Assembly: GCA_025927795.1 (NCBI GenBank)
Contig: JAICKT010000055.1
Span: 1 to 15,258, forward strand
Direction of reading: 5' to 3'
DNA from: Parafilimonas sp.
GTDB taxonomy: Bacteria > Bacteroidota > Bacteroidia > Chitinophagales > Chitinophagaceae
DNA length: 15,258 bases
The notes under the pieces were generated by a model that had not been told where the DNA came from, made no database searches, and worked only from the letters and a program-made list of their open reading frames with translations. A program made the translations under genes and the position numbers. Below are positions 1-8,294 of the stretch, piece by piece. Position 1 is the first letter of the stretch. Every line of letters starts with the position of its first letter.

Positions 1-1
1 A

Positions 2-1714
2 GGAAGTTATGAAGGTATTATTCCAATGTTGAAAAGATGGTTCTCCTCATCTTACAGCACGGAAGTTTTACGTGATTGGGTTCAAAAATATATGACGCTG
101 AAAACCTGCGCTACATGCAACGGTGCACGATTAAAAAAAGATAGCCTTTGGTTTTTGGTTGATGGAAAAAACATTTCAGAATTAAGTGAAATGAATTTGG
201 ATAAGCTGTATGCATGGATTGATGGCATCGAATTAAGATTAAGCAACAAGCAACGCAAGATTGCAAAAGATGTTATAAAAGAAATTCGTGAACGTTTAAC
301 TTTTTTGCTGAATGTTGGATTAACTTATCTCACATTAAATCGTGCATCAAAAACATTAAGTGGTGGTGAAAGCCAGCGCATAAGATTAGCAACACAAATT
401 GGTTCGCAGTTACAGGGCATTACTTATATTTTAGATGAGCCTTCCATTGGTTTACATCAAAGAGATAATCATCGTTTAATATCAGCTTTGCAAAACCTGC
501 GTGATATTGGAAATAATATTCTTGTTGTTGAACATGATAAAGATATTATGCTCGCTGCAGACCATTTAATTGATGTCGGACCCAAAGCAGGTTTTCATGG
601 CGGAAGGATTGTTGCCGCAGGAACGCCAAAAAATATGCTGAAGCTTAATACACTTACTGCAGGTTATCTTAACGGCATTCATACAATTGCAGTTCCTGAA
701 GAGCGCAGAAAAGGTAATGGTAAAAAGCTTGTATTAAAGGGCGCAAAAGGCAACAACTTAAAAAATGTTGATGCTGAATTTCCATTGGGAAAATTTATTG
801 TAGTAACCGGTGTAAGCGGCAGCGGTAAATCAACATTAATTAATGAAACATTATATCCTGTTTTATCAAAGCATTGTTACAATTCAAAAACACTTCCGCT
901 TGAACATAAAAGCATAAAAGGTTTAGAGCATATAGATAAGGTAATTGAAATTGATCAGTCGCCGATTGGCAGAACGCCGCGCAGTAATCCTGCAACATAC
1001 TGCGGTTTTTTTACTGATATAAGAACATTGTTTGCATCTATTCCAGAAGCAAAAATTCGCGGTTATAATGCCGGGCGTTTTTCCTTCAATGTAAAAAGTG
1101 GAAGATGCGATGTTTGCCAGGGCGGCGGCATGCGAGTAATAGAAATGAATTTTTTACCCGATGTTTATGTGCCTTGCGAAAAATGCAATGGCAAACGTTA
1201 TAACCGCGAAACACTGGAGATTCGTTATAAAGGAAAATCAATTTCTGATGTATTGAATATGACAGTAGAAGAAGCAGTTGAATTTTTTCAAACTGTGCCT
1301 TATATCTATCGGAAAATAAAAGTGCTGGAAGAAGTTGGGCTTGGATATATAACGCTTGGGCAAAGCGCTGTTACATTAAGCGGTGGCGAAGCGCAACGTG
1401 TAAAACTCGCAACTGAATTATCAAAACGCGATACTGGAAAAACATTTTATATTTTAGATGAACCCACAACAGGCTTGCATTTTGAAGACATACAACATCT
1501 CTTAAATGTATTGAATAAACTGGTTGATCGCGGCAATACAGTTTTGGTTATTGAACACAATCTTGATGTAATAAAAGTTGCTGATCATATTATTGACCTC
1601 GGCCCTGAAGGCGGCGATGGTGGCGGTAAAATTTTATTTGAAGGCACACCTGAAGAACTCATCAAAAATAAAGAAAGTCATACAGCAAAATTTTTAAAAG
1701 CAGAGTTGAATTAA
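2..1714 (+). CDS. uvrA: UvrA, excinuclease ABC subunit A (C-terminal part; 5' end outside window)
   Basis: UvrA is the damage-sensing ATPase of nucleotide excision repair; it scans DNA as a dimer and loads UvrB. The window holds the last 570 codons of a family that is usually about 940 residues. The frame is open from base 2 and reads into the family's SYEGIIP stretch, so the ATG at 26 is internal. Counting from the first visible codon: a CxxC pair at 36-39, ABC signature LSGGES at 119-124 with Walker B ILDEP at 143-147, a second Walker A GVSGSGKST at 270-278, a zinc-binding CxxC/CxxC set at 369-372 and 392-395, a second signature LSGGEA at 459-464 and a second ILDEP at 484-488. All ATPase motifs expected in this part are intact. 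It is followed after 65 bases by a gene for a CvpA-like protein, with no clear terminator between them. Confidence 0.97.
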   Translation, partial: GSYEGIIPMLKRWFSSSYSTEVLRDWVQKYMTLKTCATCNGARLKKDSLWFLVDGKNISELSEMNLDKLYAWIDGIELRLSNKQRKIAKDVIKEIRERLTFLLNVGLTYLTLNRASKTLSGGESQRIRLATQIGSQLQGITYILDEPSIGLHQRDNHRLISALQNLRDIGNNILVVEHDKDIMLAADHLIDVGPKAGFHGGRIVAAGTPKNMLKLNTLTAGYLNGIHTIAVPEERRKGNGKKLVLKGAKGNNLKNVDAEFPLGKFIVVTGVSGSGKSTLINETLYPVLSKHCYNSKTLPLEHKSIKGLEHIDKVIEIDQSPIGRTPRSNPATYCGFFTDIRTLFASIPEAKIRGYNAGRFSFNVKSGRCDVCQGGGMRVIEMNFLPDVYVPCEKCNGKRYNRETLEIRYKGKSISDVLNMTVEEAVEFFQTVPYIYRKIKVLEEVGLGYITLGQSAVTLSGGEAQRVKLATELSKRDTGKTFYILDEPTTGLHFEDIQHLLNVLNKLVDRGNTVLVIEHNLDVIKVADHIIDLGPEGGDGGGKILFEGTPEELIKNKESHTAKFLKAELN

Positions 1715-1779
1715 GCTTACTCAAACTGTATCATAATAGAACCGCTTGTTGTGCGTTTTAATATCATTATATTTTTTTA

Positions 1780-2316
1780 ATGATAATTGATATTATTTTT
1801 TTATTGCTGCTTGCCTTTGCAATTATTAAAGGAATCAGCCGTGGTTTTATAGTTGCTGTGTTTTCATTTCTTGCCATTATTATTGGTGTTGCTGCAGCTA
1901 TGAAGCTTTCTTACATTGTTGCAAACTGGTTACAGCATTCATTTAACACAGGTAAACAATGGTTGCCTTTTTTATCTTTCTTAATTGTATTAATTGGTGT
2001 AATTTTTTTGGTTCGTTTATTGGCTAATCTTATACAAAAAGCCATAAACTTTTCTATGCTTGGCTGGTTAAATAAATTGGGTGGGATTTTTTTATATACA
2101 TTATTGTATATTTCTGTTTACAGCATCTTTATTTTTTATTTAACTAAAATGGGCATCATAAAGCTTGAAACTATCGAGGCCTCATACACATATTCATTTA
2201 TTGAACCATTAGGGCCAAAAATTATAAATCTAATAGGAGAGCTAATCCCAATTTTTAAAAATTTATTTCAACAGCTCTCTGATTTTTTTGGCAGTGTTGC
2301 ATTCAAACATAGTTAG
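1780..2316 (+). CDS. CvpA family inner-membrane protein
   Basis: This 178-residue protein is very hydrophobic, with four predicted membrane segments at about residues 3-18, 24-44, 63-85 and 100-122. The first loop carries the CvpA-type pattern of an early Asp (residue 4) followed by GISRGF (18-23), and residues 94-105 (LGWLNKLGGIF) fit the second conserved stretch of the family. CvpA was named for colicin V production in E. coli. Relatives are widespread and are linked to envelope stress tolerance, but the molecular activity is unsettled. The C-terminal 55 residues look like an amphipathic helical tail. The ATG at 1780 follows a T-rich stretch with no ribosome binding site, as is common in Bacteroidota. 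The family assignment rests on topology and short motifs, so it is good but not certain. Confidence 0.8.
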   Translation: MIIDIIFLLLLAFAIIKGISRGFIVAVFSFLAIIIGVAAAMKLSYIVANWLQHSFNTGKQWLPFLSFLIVLIGVIFLVRLLANLIQKAINFSMLGWLNKLGGIFLYTLLYISVYSIFIFYLTKMGIIKLETIEASYTYSFIEPLGPKIINLIGELIPIFKNLFQQLSDFFGSVAFKHS

Positions 2317-2372
2317 ATATCCTTATTCATCAAATAAATATTATTTTAGCGCATTACAGTTTACAGTGATTG

Positions 2373-2380
2373 TAACTTTG
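2373..2380 (+). promoter_or_regulatory. Candidate Bacteroidota -7 box (TAACTTTG) ahead of the hydrolase gene
   Basis: TAACTTTG matches the TAnnTTTG consensus of the Bacteroidota primary sigma factor exactly and lies 22 bases before the start codon at 2403, which would give a short leader. No clear TTG -33 element is seen at the usual distance, so this is a candidate only. If real, transcription of the hydrolase and CBS genes could start here, independently of uvrA and cvpA. Confidence 0.4.
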
Positions 2381-2402
2381 CAAAAGAATTAGAGCTAATA
2401 AA

Positions 2403-3182
2403 ATGCAATACGAATTAAAACATTTAGAGAAATTTAAATTTGTAGAAGAAGGCGAAGGTGAAATCCTGATTTTATTGCATGGGCTTTTTGGAGCGCTCAG
2501 CAATTTTGAAAGTATCATAGATCATTTTAAAAATAAGTATAAGGTTGTTGTGCCGATGCTCCCTATGTTTGAGCTTGACTTGCTACATACTTCTGTTAGC
2601 GGCTTTGCAAAATATATCAATAAGTTTATAGAAAAAAAAGGTTATACAGATTATCATTTGTTAGGTAATTCGCTGGGCGGACATATTGCACTTGTTCATA
2701 TTTTAAAACATCCTGAAAGAATAAAATCTTTAATCTTAACCGGCAGCTCCGGCTTATATGAAAGCGGAATGGGTGATTCTTATCCGCGGCGCGGGGATTA
2801 TGAATATGTTAAGAAAAAAACACAGGTAACGTTTTATGATCCTGCAACTGCAACACCGCAATTAATTGATGAGGTTTATCAAATGTGTAATAATCGCCTT
2901 CAGTTAATTCGCATTCTTGCATTGGCTAAAAGTGCAATAAGAAATAATCTCGGCGAAGAGTTAGGCCAAATAAAACAACCAACATTATTGGTTTGGGGCA
3001 ACCAGGATACGGTTACACCACCCTTTGTTGCGCAGGAATTTCATAAACTGATACCAAACAGCGAACTTAAATTTATTGACAAATGTGGTCACGCACCCAT
3101 GATGGAACAACCTGCAGAATTTAATGTTATACTTGAAGCGTTCCTCACAAAAATTAAAGCTTCTGCTGCAACTTTGGTGTAA
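2403..3182 (+). CDS. Alpha/beta-fold hydrolase
   Basis: This is a 259-residue cytoplasmic-type hydrolase with no signal peptide. Visible elements are the oxyanion-hole HGLFG at residues 26-30, the nucleophile elbow GNSLGG at 88-93 with Ser90, the acid Asp202 in WGNQD after the strand PTLLVW, and the catalytic His230 in CGHAP. The triad is therefore complete, and length and spacing are normal for the fold (ester, lactone or C-C bond hydrolases of the MhpC/BioH type). Substrate cannot be told from sequence. The lid region (about 120-180) holds a basic patch (PRRGDYEYVKKK) and is the part that would decide specificity. The next gene starts only 32 bases downstream, so the two are probably cotranscribed. 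The start is supported by a -7 box 22 bases upstream. Confidence 0.9.
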   Translation: MQYELKHLEKFKFVEEGEGEILILLHGLFGALSNFESIIDHFKNKYKVVVPMLPMFELDLLHTSVSGFAKYINKFIEKKGYTDYHLLGNSLGGHIALVHILKHPERIKSLILTGSSGLYESGMGDSYPRRGDYEYVKKKTQVTFYDPATATPQLIDEVYQMCNNRLQLIRILALAKSAIRNNLGEELGQIKQPTLLVWGNQDTVTPPFVAQEFHKLIPNSELKFIDKCGHAPMMEQPAEFNVILEAFLTKIKASAATLV

Positions 3183-3214
3183 ATTTTTTTGTCTTAAAAA
3201 AAATAACGGAATAT

Positions 3215-3874
3215 ATGTTGGTATCAGAAATAGCACAATCTACAGTTCCCGTATTACATTATAGTGATACAATAGAACAAGCTATTGAGATATTCGAGCA
3301 AAATAATTTTCAACATCTGCCTGTAATAAACGAAGAAAAATTCGAAGGTTTAATAAGTCTTGACGAGTTGTTATCTGCTGAAGATGCAGAAACCATAAGC
3401 ACAATTGGCAATAAATTTATTCACATAAGTATTAGCAGTAACCAGCATTTTTTATCTGCATTAAAAATTATGGCAGGTTATAATATTTCAGTGTTGCCTG
3501 TGCTTTCAGCAAACAATGAATATTCCGGCGCAGTTTTACGGCAGGATTTATTGAATGCTTTATATACGTATTTAAATTGTGATGAACCAGGTGGAATTTT
3601 TGTAATAGAAATGGACAAGCAAAAATTTTCTGTAGGTGAATTATGCAGGCTTGTAGAAACAAACGATGCTTTTGTAACACAACTGAATACTTATACTGAA
3701 CAAATCTCAGGTTTGTTTATTGTAACTATTAAAGTAAGCAAAACGGAGATTTCAGATATACTCGCTACACTGCAGCGTTATGATTATACAGTGCGTTATT
3801 ATTTTGGCGAAGAATTATATGAAAACGAATTGAAAGAAAACTTTGATAATCTTATGGCATATCTGAATGTTTAA
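3215..3874 (+). CDS. CBS-pair protein with ACT-like C-terminal domain (AcuB-like layout)
   Basis: The protein has 219 residues. Residues 5-57 and about 66-120 form two CBS repeats; typical strand-helix signatures are HLPVINEEKFEGLISLDELL (35-54) and ISVLPVLSANNEYSGAVLRQ (91-110). CBS pairs generally bind adenosine nucleotides and act as energy sensors. Residues 128-200 begin with GGIFVIEM and have an alternating strand/helix pattern resembling an ACT ligand-binding domain, giving the CBS-CBS-ACT order seen in AcuB-like proteins. No enzyme or membrane domain is attached, so it probably acts by binding a partner. In other Bacteroidota a CBS protein commonly sits close to NAD kinase; here the two are separated by an Omp85 gene. 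The ACT call is a judgement from the secondary-structure pattern and is less sure than the CBS call. Confidence 0.85.
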   Translation: MLVSEIAQSTVPVLHYSDTIEQAIEIFEQNNFQHLPVINEEKFEGLISLDELLSAEDAETISTIGNKFIHISISSNQHFLSALKIMAGYNISVLPVLSANNEYSGAVLRQDLLNALYTYLNCDEPGGIFVIEMDKQKFSVGELCRLVETNDAFVTQLNTYTEQISGLFIVTIKVSKTEISDILATLQRYDYTVRYYFGEELYENELKENFDNLMAYLNV

Positions 3875-3971
3875 TTCTTATTACCCTGCCCTTGTTAATT
3901 TCTAAATACTTATTTTCAATAACTCCTATTACTCTATTTTTACTTTTCACCGTAAAATTTTATTCACGCGG

Positions 3972-5408
3972 ATGAAGTTTGCCCGTATCAGTTTTATAAT
4001 TTTTTTAGTTTGCTTTTATAAAATCAGTTCAGCGCAAACTGATTCTTCAAACCTCATTCAAATAGCTGCCGATACAATTAAGGCAGATGACACCTCATCT
4101 TTATTTATAGCAAGCATATCTATTTACGGAAATAATAAAACAAAGAATTTTATTATTGAAAGAGAAATTCCGTTTAAGCAAGGAGATTATGTTGCTGCAA
4201 AAGATATTCAAAAAAAACTCGAAACAGCAAAAGAGCAATTGATTAATACAAGCTTGTTTCTTGATGTATCGGTTTTTATTCAAAACAGGTATGGGCAATT
4301 TGTTTTTATAACAGTGTATCTGAAAGAGAGATGGTATATTTTTCCCCTCCCATACTTCAGCCTTGTAGATAAAAATATAAATACATGGTGGGTTACGTAT
4401 AATCATAGTTTAAAACGGGCGAATTATGGAATAAAATTTTTGCATAATAATATTTCAGGGCGTAATGATAAGTTTACGCTTTGGCTTATTACGGGTTATA
4501 CGCGCCAGATATCATTAAAATATGAACGTCCTTATTTTGATGCAAAGCTGCAGAACGGCTACAACATATATTTTAATTATACGCAACAGCACGAATTAAA
4601 TTATGCAACCAGCCTAAGCAAGCAACAATTTTTTAAACCAGACAGTTCTTTTTTTGTGCGGCACGGCATAATTGCACAGGCAGATTATGTGTACAGACCC
4701 GCATTACGTACAAGACATATTTTCAGCGTTGGGTTTACTACAGAAAATTTATCTGATACCATTATTAAGCTTAACCCGAATTATCTTCCTGTTGGTAAAA
4801 CAAAAGTTGCTTTTCCTTTGTTTGGATATACGCTTCAATATTTTCATGCAGATTATAATGCTTATCCAACCAAAGGATTTTTGGGACAAGCTGCATTCTC
4901 TTATCGCGGCAGTTTTAATTCCGGAATAAATTTAACACAGTTGCAATTGATAAGCTCTTATACAATACCTGTATTACCCAAAACGCAAATACAGTTTAAA
5001 GAAGGAGCAATATTAGATCTGCCTTTTAATCAGCCATTTTATAATAAAAAAATGTTTGGTTATGGCGGCATTTTTATGCGCGGATATGAATATTATGTTA
5101 TTGATGGTGTGGCAGGTTTTGTTGAACGCACAACTGTTCAGCATCAATTACTGCAGTTTAATTTAAATTTGAAGAGTGAAAAACAGGAACTGGATTTGCC
5201 GCTTACATTTTATGGTAAAATTTTTGGTGATGTAGGATATGCTTATGATAAGAATGCCGGCAACAGTTTGCTTAATAATAAGCTAATCCATAGCTGGGGC
5301 TTTGGTTTCGATTTGATTACGTTCTATGACATAGTTTTTAAATTCGATTACAGTTTTAACCAGCTTGGGCAAAGCGGCTTGTTTATACATGTACGTACAG
5401 ATTTTTGA
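3972..5408 (+). CDS. Small Omp85-superfamily (BamA/TamA-type) outer-membrane protein with one POTRA domain
   Basis: This 478-residue protein has a signal peptide (residues 1-21, ending SSAQ). A single POTRA-like domain follows at about 45-120 (ISIYGNNKTKNFIIEREIPF, then LFLDVSVFI). The rest, about 125-478, looks like a beta barrel, with alternating aromatic strands and a chain end at phenylalanine (FIHVRTDF), the usual outer-membrane insertion signal. The Omp85 hallmark of loop 6 is visible as MRGYE at 369-373, and a YPTKG turn at 298-302 matches the barrel turn seen in BamA and TamA. Family members insert or export proteins across the outer membrane. One POTRA makes this far shorter than the BamA encoded downstream. 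It lies between the CBS gene and nadK, with gaps of 97 and 100 bases. Whether it acts as an insertase, a TamA-like factor or an export pore cannot be decided from sequence. Confidence 0.85.
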   Translation: MKFARISFIIFLVCFYKISSAQTDSSNLIQIAADTIKADDTSSLFIASISIYGNNKTKNFIIEREIPFKQGDYVAAKDIQKKLETAKEQLINTSLFLDVSVFIQNRYGQFVFITVYLKERWYIFPLPYFSLVDKNINTWWVTYNHSLKRANYGIKFLHNNISGRNDKFTLWLITGYTRQISLKYERPYFDAKLQNGYNIYFNYTQQHELNYATSLSKQQFFKPDSSFFVRHGIIAQADYVYRPALRTRHIFSVGFTTENLSDTIIKLNPNYLPVGKTKVAFPLFGYTLQYFHADYNAYPTKGFLGQAAFSYRGSFNSGINLTQLQLISSYTIPVLPKTQIQFKEGAILDLPFNQPFYNKKMFGYGGIFMRGYEYYVIDGVAGFVERTTVQHQLLQFNLNLKSEKQELDLPLTFYGKIFGDVGYAYDKNAGNSLLNNKLIHSWGFGFDLITFYDIVFKFDYSFNQLGQSGLFIHVRTDF

Positions 5409-5508
5409 TTAATTATCTGTACAAAAAAATTTTAGATGTTATCTTTAATATCAAAACAAAACTAATCCACCTTACAGCTTCGTTTTTAATCAACTATAAA
5501 ATCCACAA

Positions 5509-6381
5509 ATGAAAGTAGCTATTTACAGCAGGGGAAATGAGCAGGAACTAAAAGATGAATTGCAGGAATTGATAGGAGAACTTTCAAAAAATAATATAGA
5601 GGTGTTATTGCATTTTTCGCTTGCAAGATTTTTACAACCCGATGCAATAAATAATTTTCAGTTTTTTTCATCATCTGATGAATTAGATCAAACAGTTGAT
5701 TTTTTAATGAGTCTTGGCGGAGATGGAACTATTTTAGATACAGTAACGCTTATAAAAAATAAAAATATTCCTATTCTCGGTATTAATTATGGCAGGCTTG
5801 GTTTTCTTGCAGGCATCAGCAAAACTGAACTGAAAACTGTGGTTGATGCATTGGTAAACCGTACTTATGTGGTTGATAAAAGAACCCTTATTCATTTAGA
5901 TGCCGATAAAGAGTTATTTGATAACACGCCTTTTGCGTTAAATGAATTTTCATTACATAAAAGAGACATATCACCCATGATAAAAATCAACACCTATCTT
6001 AATGGTGAGTTTTTAAATACGTATTGGTGCGATGGGTTAATTGTTGCTACACCTACGGGTTCTACAGGCTACAGCTTGAGCTGTAACGGCCCGATTGTTT
6101 TTCCAGAGTCTGCAAGTTTTGTAATTACGCCGGTAGCGCCGCATAATCTTAATGTGCGTCCCATTGTTGTACCAGATAATAATATTATTTCATTTGAAGT
6201 AGAAAGCCGCAGTGATAAATTTATTTGTGCTATGGATGCACGCAGGGAAATTGTAAACACCGGTATTCAACTCGCAGTAAAAAAAGAAAAATTTACCATA
6301 AGTCTTGTGCGTCTTAATGAAAATAATTTTCTTTCTACATTGCAAACCAAGCTTACTTGGGGGCTTGATAAAAGAAATTAA
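5509..6381 (+). CDS. nadK: NAD kinase
   Basis: NAD kinase phosphorylates NAD with ATP (or polyphosphate in some species) to NADP, the only route to NADP in most bacteria. This cytoplasmic protein has 290 residues, the normal length. The family's GGDGT motif is at 70-74, followed by GINYGRLGFL at 91-100, the NAD-contacting Asn-Glu pair at 145-146 and the glycine-rich PTGSTGYSLS at 182-191. All signature residues are intact. The start at 5509 gives the expected first strand MKVAIYSR. It is on the same strand as the Omp85 gene upstream and the PorG-like gene 70 bases downstream, so it belongs to the envelope-biogenesis block although its product is metabolic. This neighbourhood is common in Bacteroidota. 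Confidence 0.97.
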   Translation: MKVAIYSRGNEQELKDELQELIGELSKNNIEVLLHFSLARFLQPDAINNFQFFSSSDELDQTVDFLMSLGGDGTILDTVTLIKNKNIPILGINYGRLGFLAGISKTELKTVVDALVNRTYVVDKRTLIHLDADKELFDNTPFALNEFSLHKRDISPMIKINTYLNGEFLNTYWCDGLIVATPTGSTGYSLSCNGPIVFPESASFVITPVAPHNLNVRPIVVPDNNIISFEVESRSDKFICAMDARREIVNTGIQLAVKKEKFTISLVRLNENNFLSTLQTKLTWGLDKRN

Positions 6382-6451
6382 TTGCCATAAGCGAATTATT
6401 TACATAAGAATTTACAGCTAATTTCGTTATTACTTCAATCTTACATTTATC

Positions 6452-7339
6452 ATGGTTAAGAAGGTTGTTATTTTAATTTTTGCAATTTGCTGTGGTACCG
6501 CTTATGGACAAACATCTTTATACGACAGTTATAAAAATGATGGCGAGTTTGGCATAGGCGTTGGAGCTGCCCATTATTTTGGAGATCTTAATACAAGCGG
6601 TGCAGTTAATCGTCCTAAATTTTCTGCCGGTTTATTTTTTATAAAACAATTCAATAACTATATTGGTTTACGCATTGCAGGTGATTATGCTTTCTTAGGA
6701 TATAGCGATATTTATAGCAAAAATCAAACACAAATAAGGCGCAATCTTAGTTTTAATACAAATGTGTGGGAGCTTTCATTAAGCGGATATTTTAATTTTT
6801 TCAGATTTATTCCCGGTGTACAAGGATATAAATTTACGCCATATCTTTCTTTGGGTGCCGGTGTGTTTTCTTATGATCCTTATGCATATCTCGATGGTAC
6901 AAAATATTATTTACGCCAGTTGGGCACAGAAGGTCAGAATGTTGATTCAACAAAAAAGCAATACAGTACAATGGCAGTTTGTATTCCTTTTGGCGTTGGC
7001 ATAAAATACAGTATCAACCAAAATGTAAATGTATTTGCTGAGGTTGGTTACAGGTTTACCACTACAGATTATTTAGATGATGTAAGCACCACCTATGCAG
7101 GCGCATCGGCATTTGTATTAACGCATCCGGATGGTACGCAGGAAGTGGAAACGCCTGCTTATTACTTGCAGGACCGCAGTTACGAAACAGGTGAGCCGAT
7201 TGGTATAAAAGGCAGGCAGCGGGGCAACAGTTCTCAAAAAGATGCTTATGTTATATTTCATGTAGGTATTTCTTTTAATCTCAGTTCATATAAATGTCCA
7301 ACAGCAGGTCCTTCGTTTCAACCTTCTTCCAAACATTAA
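6452..7339 (+). CDS. porG: PorG-like outer-membrane beta-barrel protein (DUF6089 family)
   Basis: The product has 295 residues with a signal peptide (1-20, ending AYGQ). The mature chain shows amphipathic strands of an outer-membrane barrel and the family-type opening EFGIGVGAAHYFGDL (32-46). The late strand VIFHVGISFNL is followed by a short soluble tail containing SSYKCP. In Porphyromonas gingivalis the corresponding gene (PG0189, PorG) lies just before isoprenyl transferase, BamA and two OmpH genes, and its product is associated with the PorK/PorN ring of the type IX secretion system. The same order here (followed by uppS, bamA, ompH, ompH) supports orthology. The assignment is therefore synteny plus a barrel motif. 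No other type IX component lies in this window, so a role in secretion is inferred. Confidence in the barrel is high; in the porG name it is moderate. Confidence 0.7.
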   Translation: MVKKVVILIFAICCGTAYGQTSLYDSYKNDGEFGIGVGAAHYFGDLNTSGAVNRPKFSAGLFFIKQFNNYIGLRIAGDYAFLGYSDIYSKNQTQIRRNLSFNTNVWELSLSGYFNFFRFIPGVQGYKFTPYLSLGAGVFSYDPYAYLDGTKYYLRQLGTEGQNVDSTKKQYSTMAVCIPFGVGIKYSINQNVNVFAEVGYRFTTTDYLDDVSTTYAGASAFVLTHPDGTQEVETPAYYLQDRSYETGEPIGIKGRQRGNSSQKDAYVIFHVGISFNLSSYKCPTAGPSFQPSSKH

Positions 7340-7384
7340 ATACTATTGCATTTCTTTTTAACAGCAGTTCGTTTTTTAAATTAT

Positions 7385-7392
7385 TAACTTTG
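7385..7392 (+). promoter_or_regulatory. Candidate Bacteroidota -7 box (TAACTTTG) ahead of uppS
   Basis: TAACTTTG fits TAnnTTTG exactly and ends 17 bases before the uppS start codon. The spacing gives a very short leader, as in the copy at 2373-2380. The -33 region is T-rich but has no clear TTG. It could start a transcript for uppS, bamA and the two ompH genes within the longer cluster. Confidence 0.4.
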
Positions 7393-7409
7393 TGCATTAG
7401 CTGCCATTT

Positions 7410-8183
7410 ATGGAAGAAGATGTCAAAGAAAGAATTGATTTAACTCGCGTTCCCAATCACATTGCAATTATTATGGATGGCAATGGCCGTTGGGCAAAAG
7501 AAAAAGGTCACGACAGATTATACGGCCATTATCACGGCGTTGAAAGTGTACGCAATATTTTAGAAGGCTGCGCCGATTTAAATATCCGCTACTTAACCCT
7601 GTATGCATTTAGCACTGAAAATTGGGAGAGACCAAAGGATGAAGTAGAAGGTTTGATGGAATTATTGGTTGATACAATAAGAAAAGAAGTTGAAACACTC
7701 AATAAAAATAATATAAAGCTTCACGTAATTGGCGATATAGATACTTTACCTGCTTTTGCAAAAAATGAATTGGAAGAAGCACTTGCTGAAACAAGCCAAA
7801 ACAATAAATTCAATCTTATACTCGCACTTAGTTATAGCAGCAGATGGGAATTGGTGAATGCTGTAAAAAATATTGCGCTTGATGTAAAGCAAGGCAACCT
7901 GCAGCCTGAGGATATTAGCCAGGATACATTACAGGGCTATCTTTCTACAAGCGAATTTCCAGATCCTGAATTAATGATACGTACCAGTGGTGAATACAGA
8001 ATAAGTAATTTCTTATTATACCAGCTTGCTTATGCAGAATTATATTTTACTTCAACCCGCTGGCCGGATTTTAGAAAAGAACATTTATACGAAGCGATTA
8101 TAGATTTTCAAAATCGTCGCCGCCGTTTTGGAAAAACAGACGAACAATTACATAATCAGTTGCAGGAATCATCCATGCATTAA
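7410..8183 (+). CDS. uppS: Isoprenyl transferase (undecaprenyl diphosphate synthase)
   Basis: This cis-prenyltransferase adds isopentenyl units to farnesyl diphosphate, making undecaprenyl diphosphate, the lipid carrier for peptidoglycan and surface polysaccharides. The 257-residue protein carries the HIAIIMDGNGRWA signature with catalytic Asp23, FSTENW at 67-72, and the C-terminal signature DPELMIRTSGEYRISNFLLY at 185-204. The latter includes Arg191 and Arg197 for diphosphate binding, and Glu210 in AYAELYF is the Mg-site position. All catalytic residues are present and length is typical of long-chain (C55) enzymes. In E. coli, uppS also lies a few genes ahead of bamA and skp, so the link between carrier lipid and outer-membrane assembly genes is old. 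It is followed after 111 bases by bamA. Confidence 0.97.
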   Translation: MEEDVKERIDLTRVPNHIAIIMDGNGRWAKEKGHDRLYGHYHGVESVRNILEGCADLNIRYLTLYAFSTENWERPKDEVEGLMELLVDTIRKEVETLNKNNIKLHVIGDIDTLPAFAKNELEEALAETSQNNKFNLILALSYSSRWELVNAVKNIALDVKQGNLQPEDISQDTLQGYLSTSEFPDPELMIRTSGEYRISNFLLYQLAYAELYFTSTRWPDFRKEHLYEAIIDFQNRRRRFGKTDEQLHNQLQESSMH

Positions 8184-8294
8184 TACTGGTTTGATTTAAC
8201 AAACACTTTTAATTATTCAGGTTAATTTGCCTCACTTTTTCGTGTACAAAATCAGCCAGACATTATCAACATAATATATTAACCATTACCGCGG

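Noticed and set aside
26..28. ATG at 26 as a true start of uvrA
   Set aside because: The frame is open upstream to base 2 and encodes SYEGIIP, a conserved UvrA stretch, and the fragment lacks the first ATPase Walker A. The gene is cut by the window edge, not truncated in the genome as far as can be seen.
2985..3236. 83-codon minus-strand open frame across the hydrolase/CBS junction
   Set aside because: It overlaps the catalytic Asp/His region of the hydrolase, has no motif and no promoter, and is best explained as a shadow frame.
3875..3971. Search for a terminator or promoter between the CBS and Omp85 genes
   Set aside because: The stretch is AT-rich with no convincing hairpin and no TAnnTTTG box at proper spacing; nothing could be supported.
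8222..8229. TTAATTTG as a -7 box for bamA
   Set aside because: It misses the A at position 2 of TAnnTTTG, no TTG lies at the right distance, and it would leave a 60-base leader without other support.
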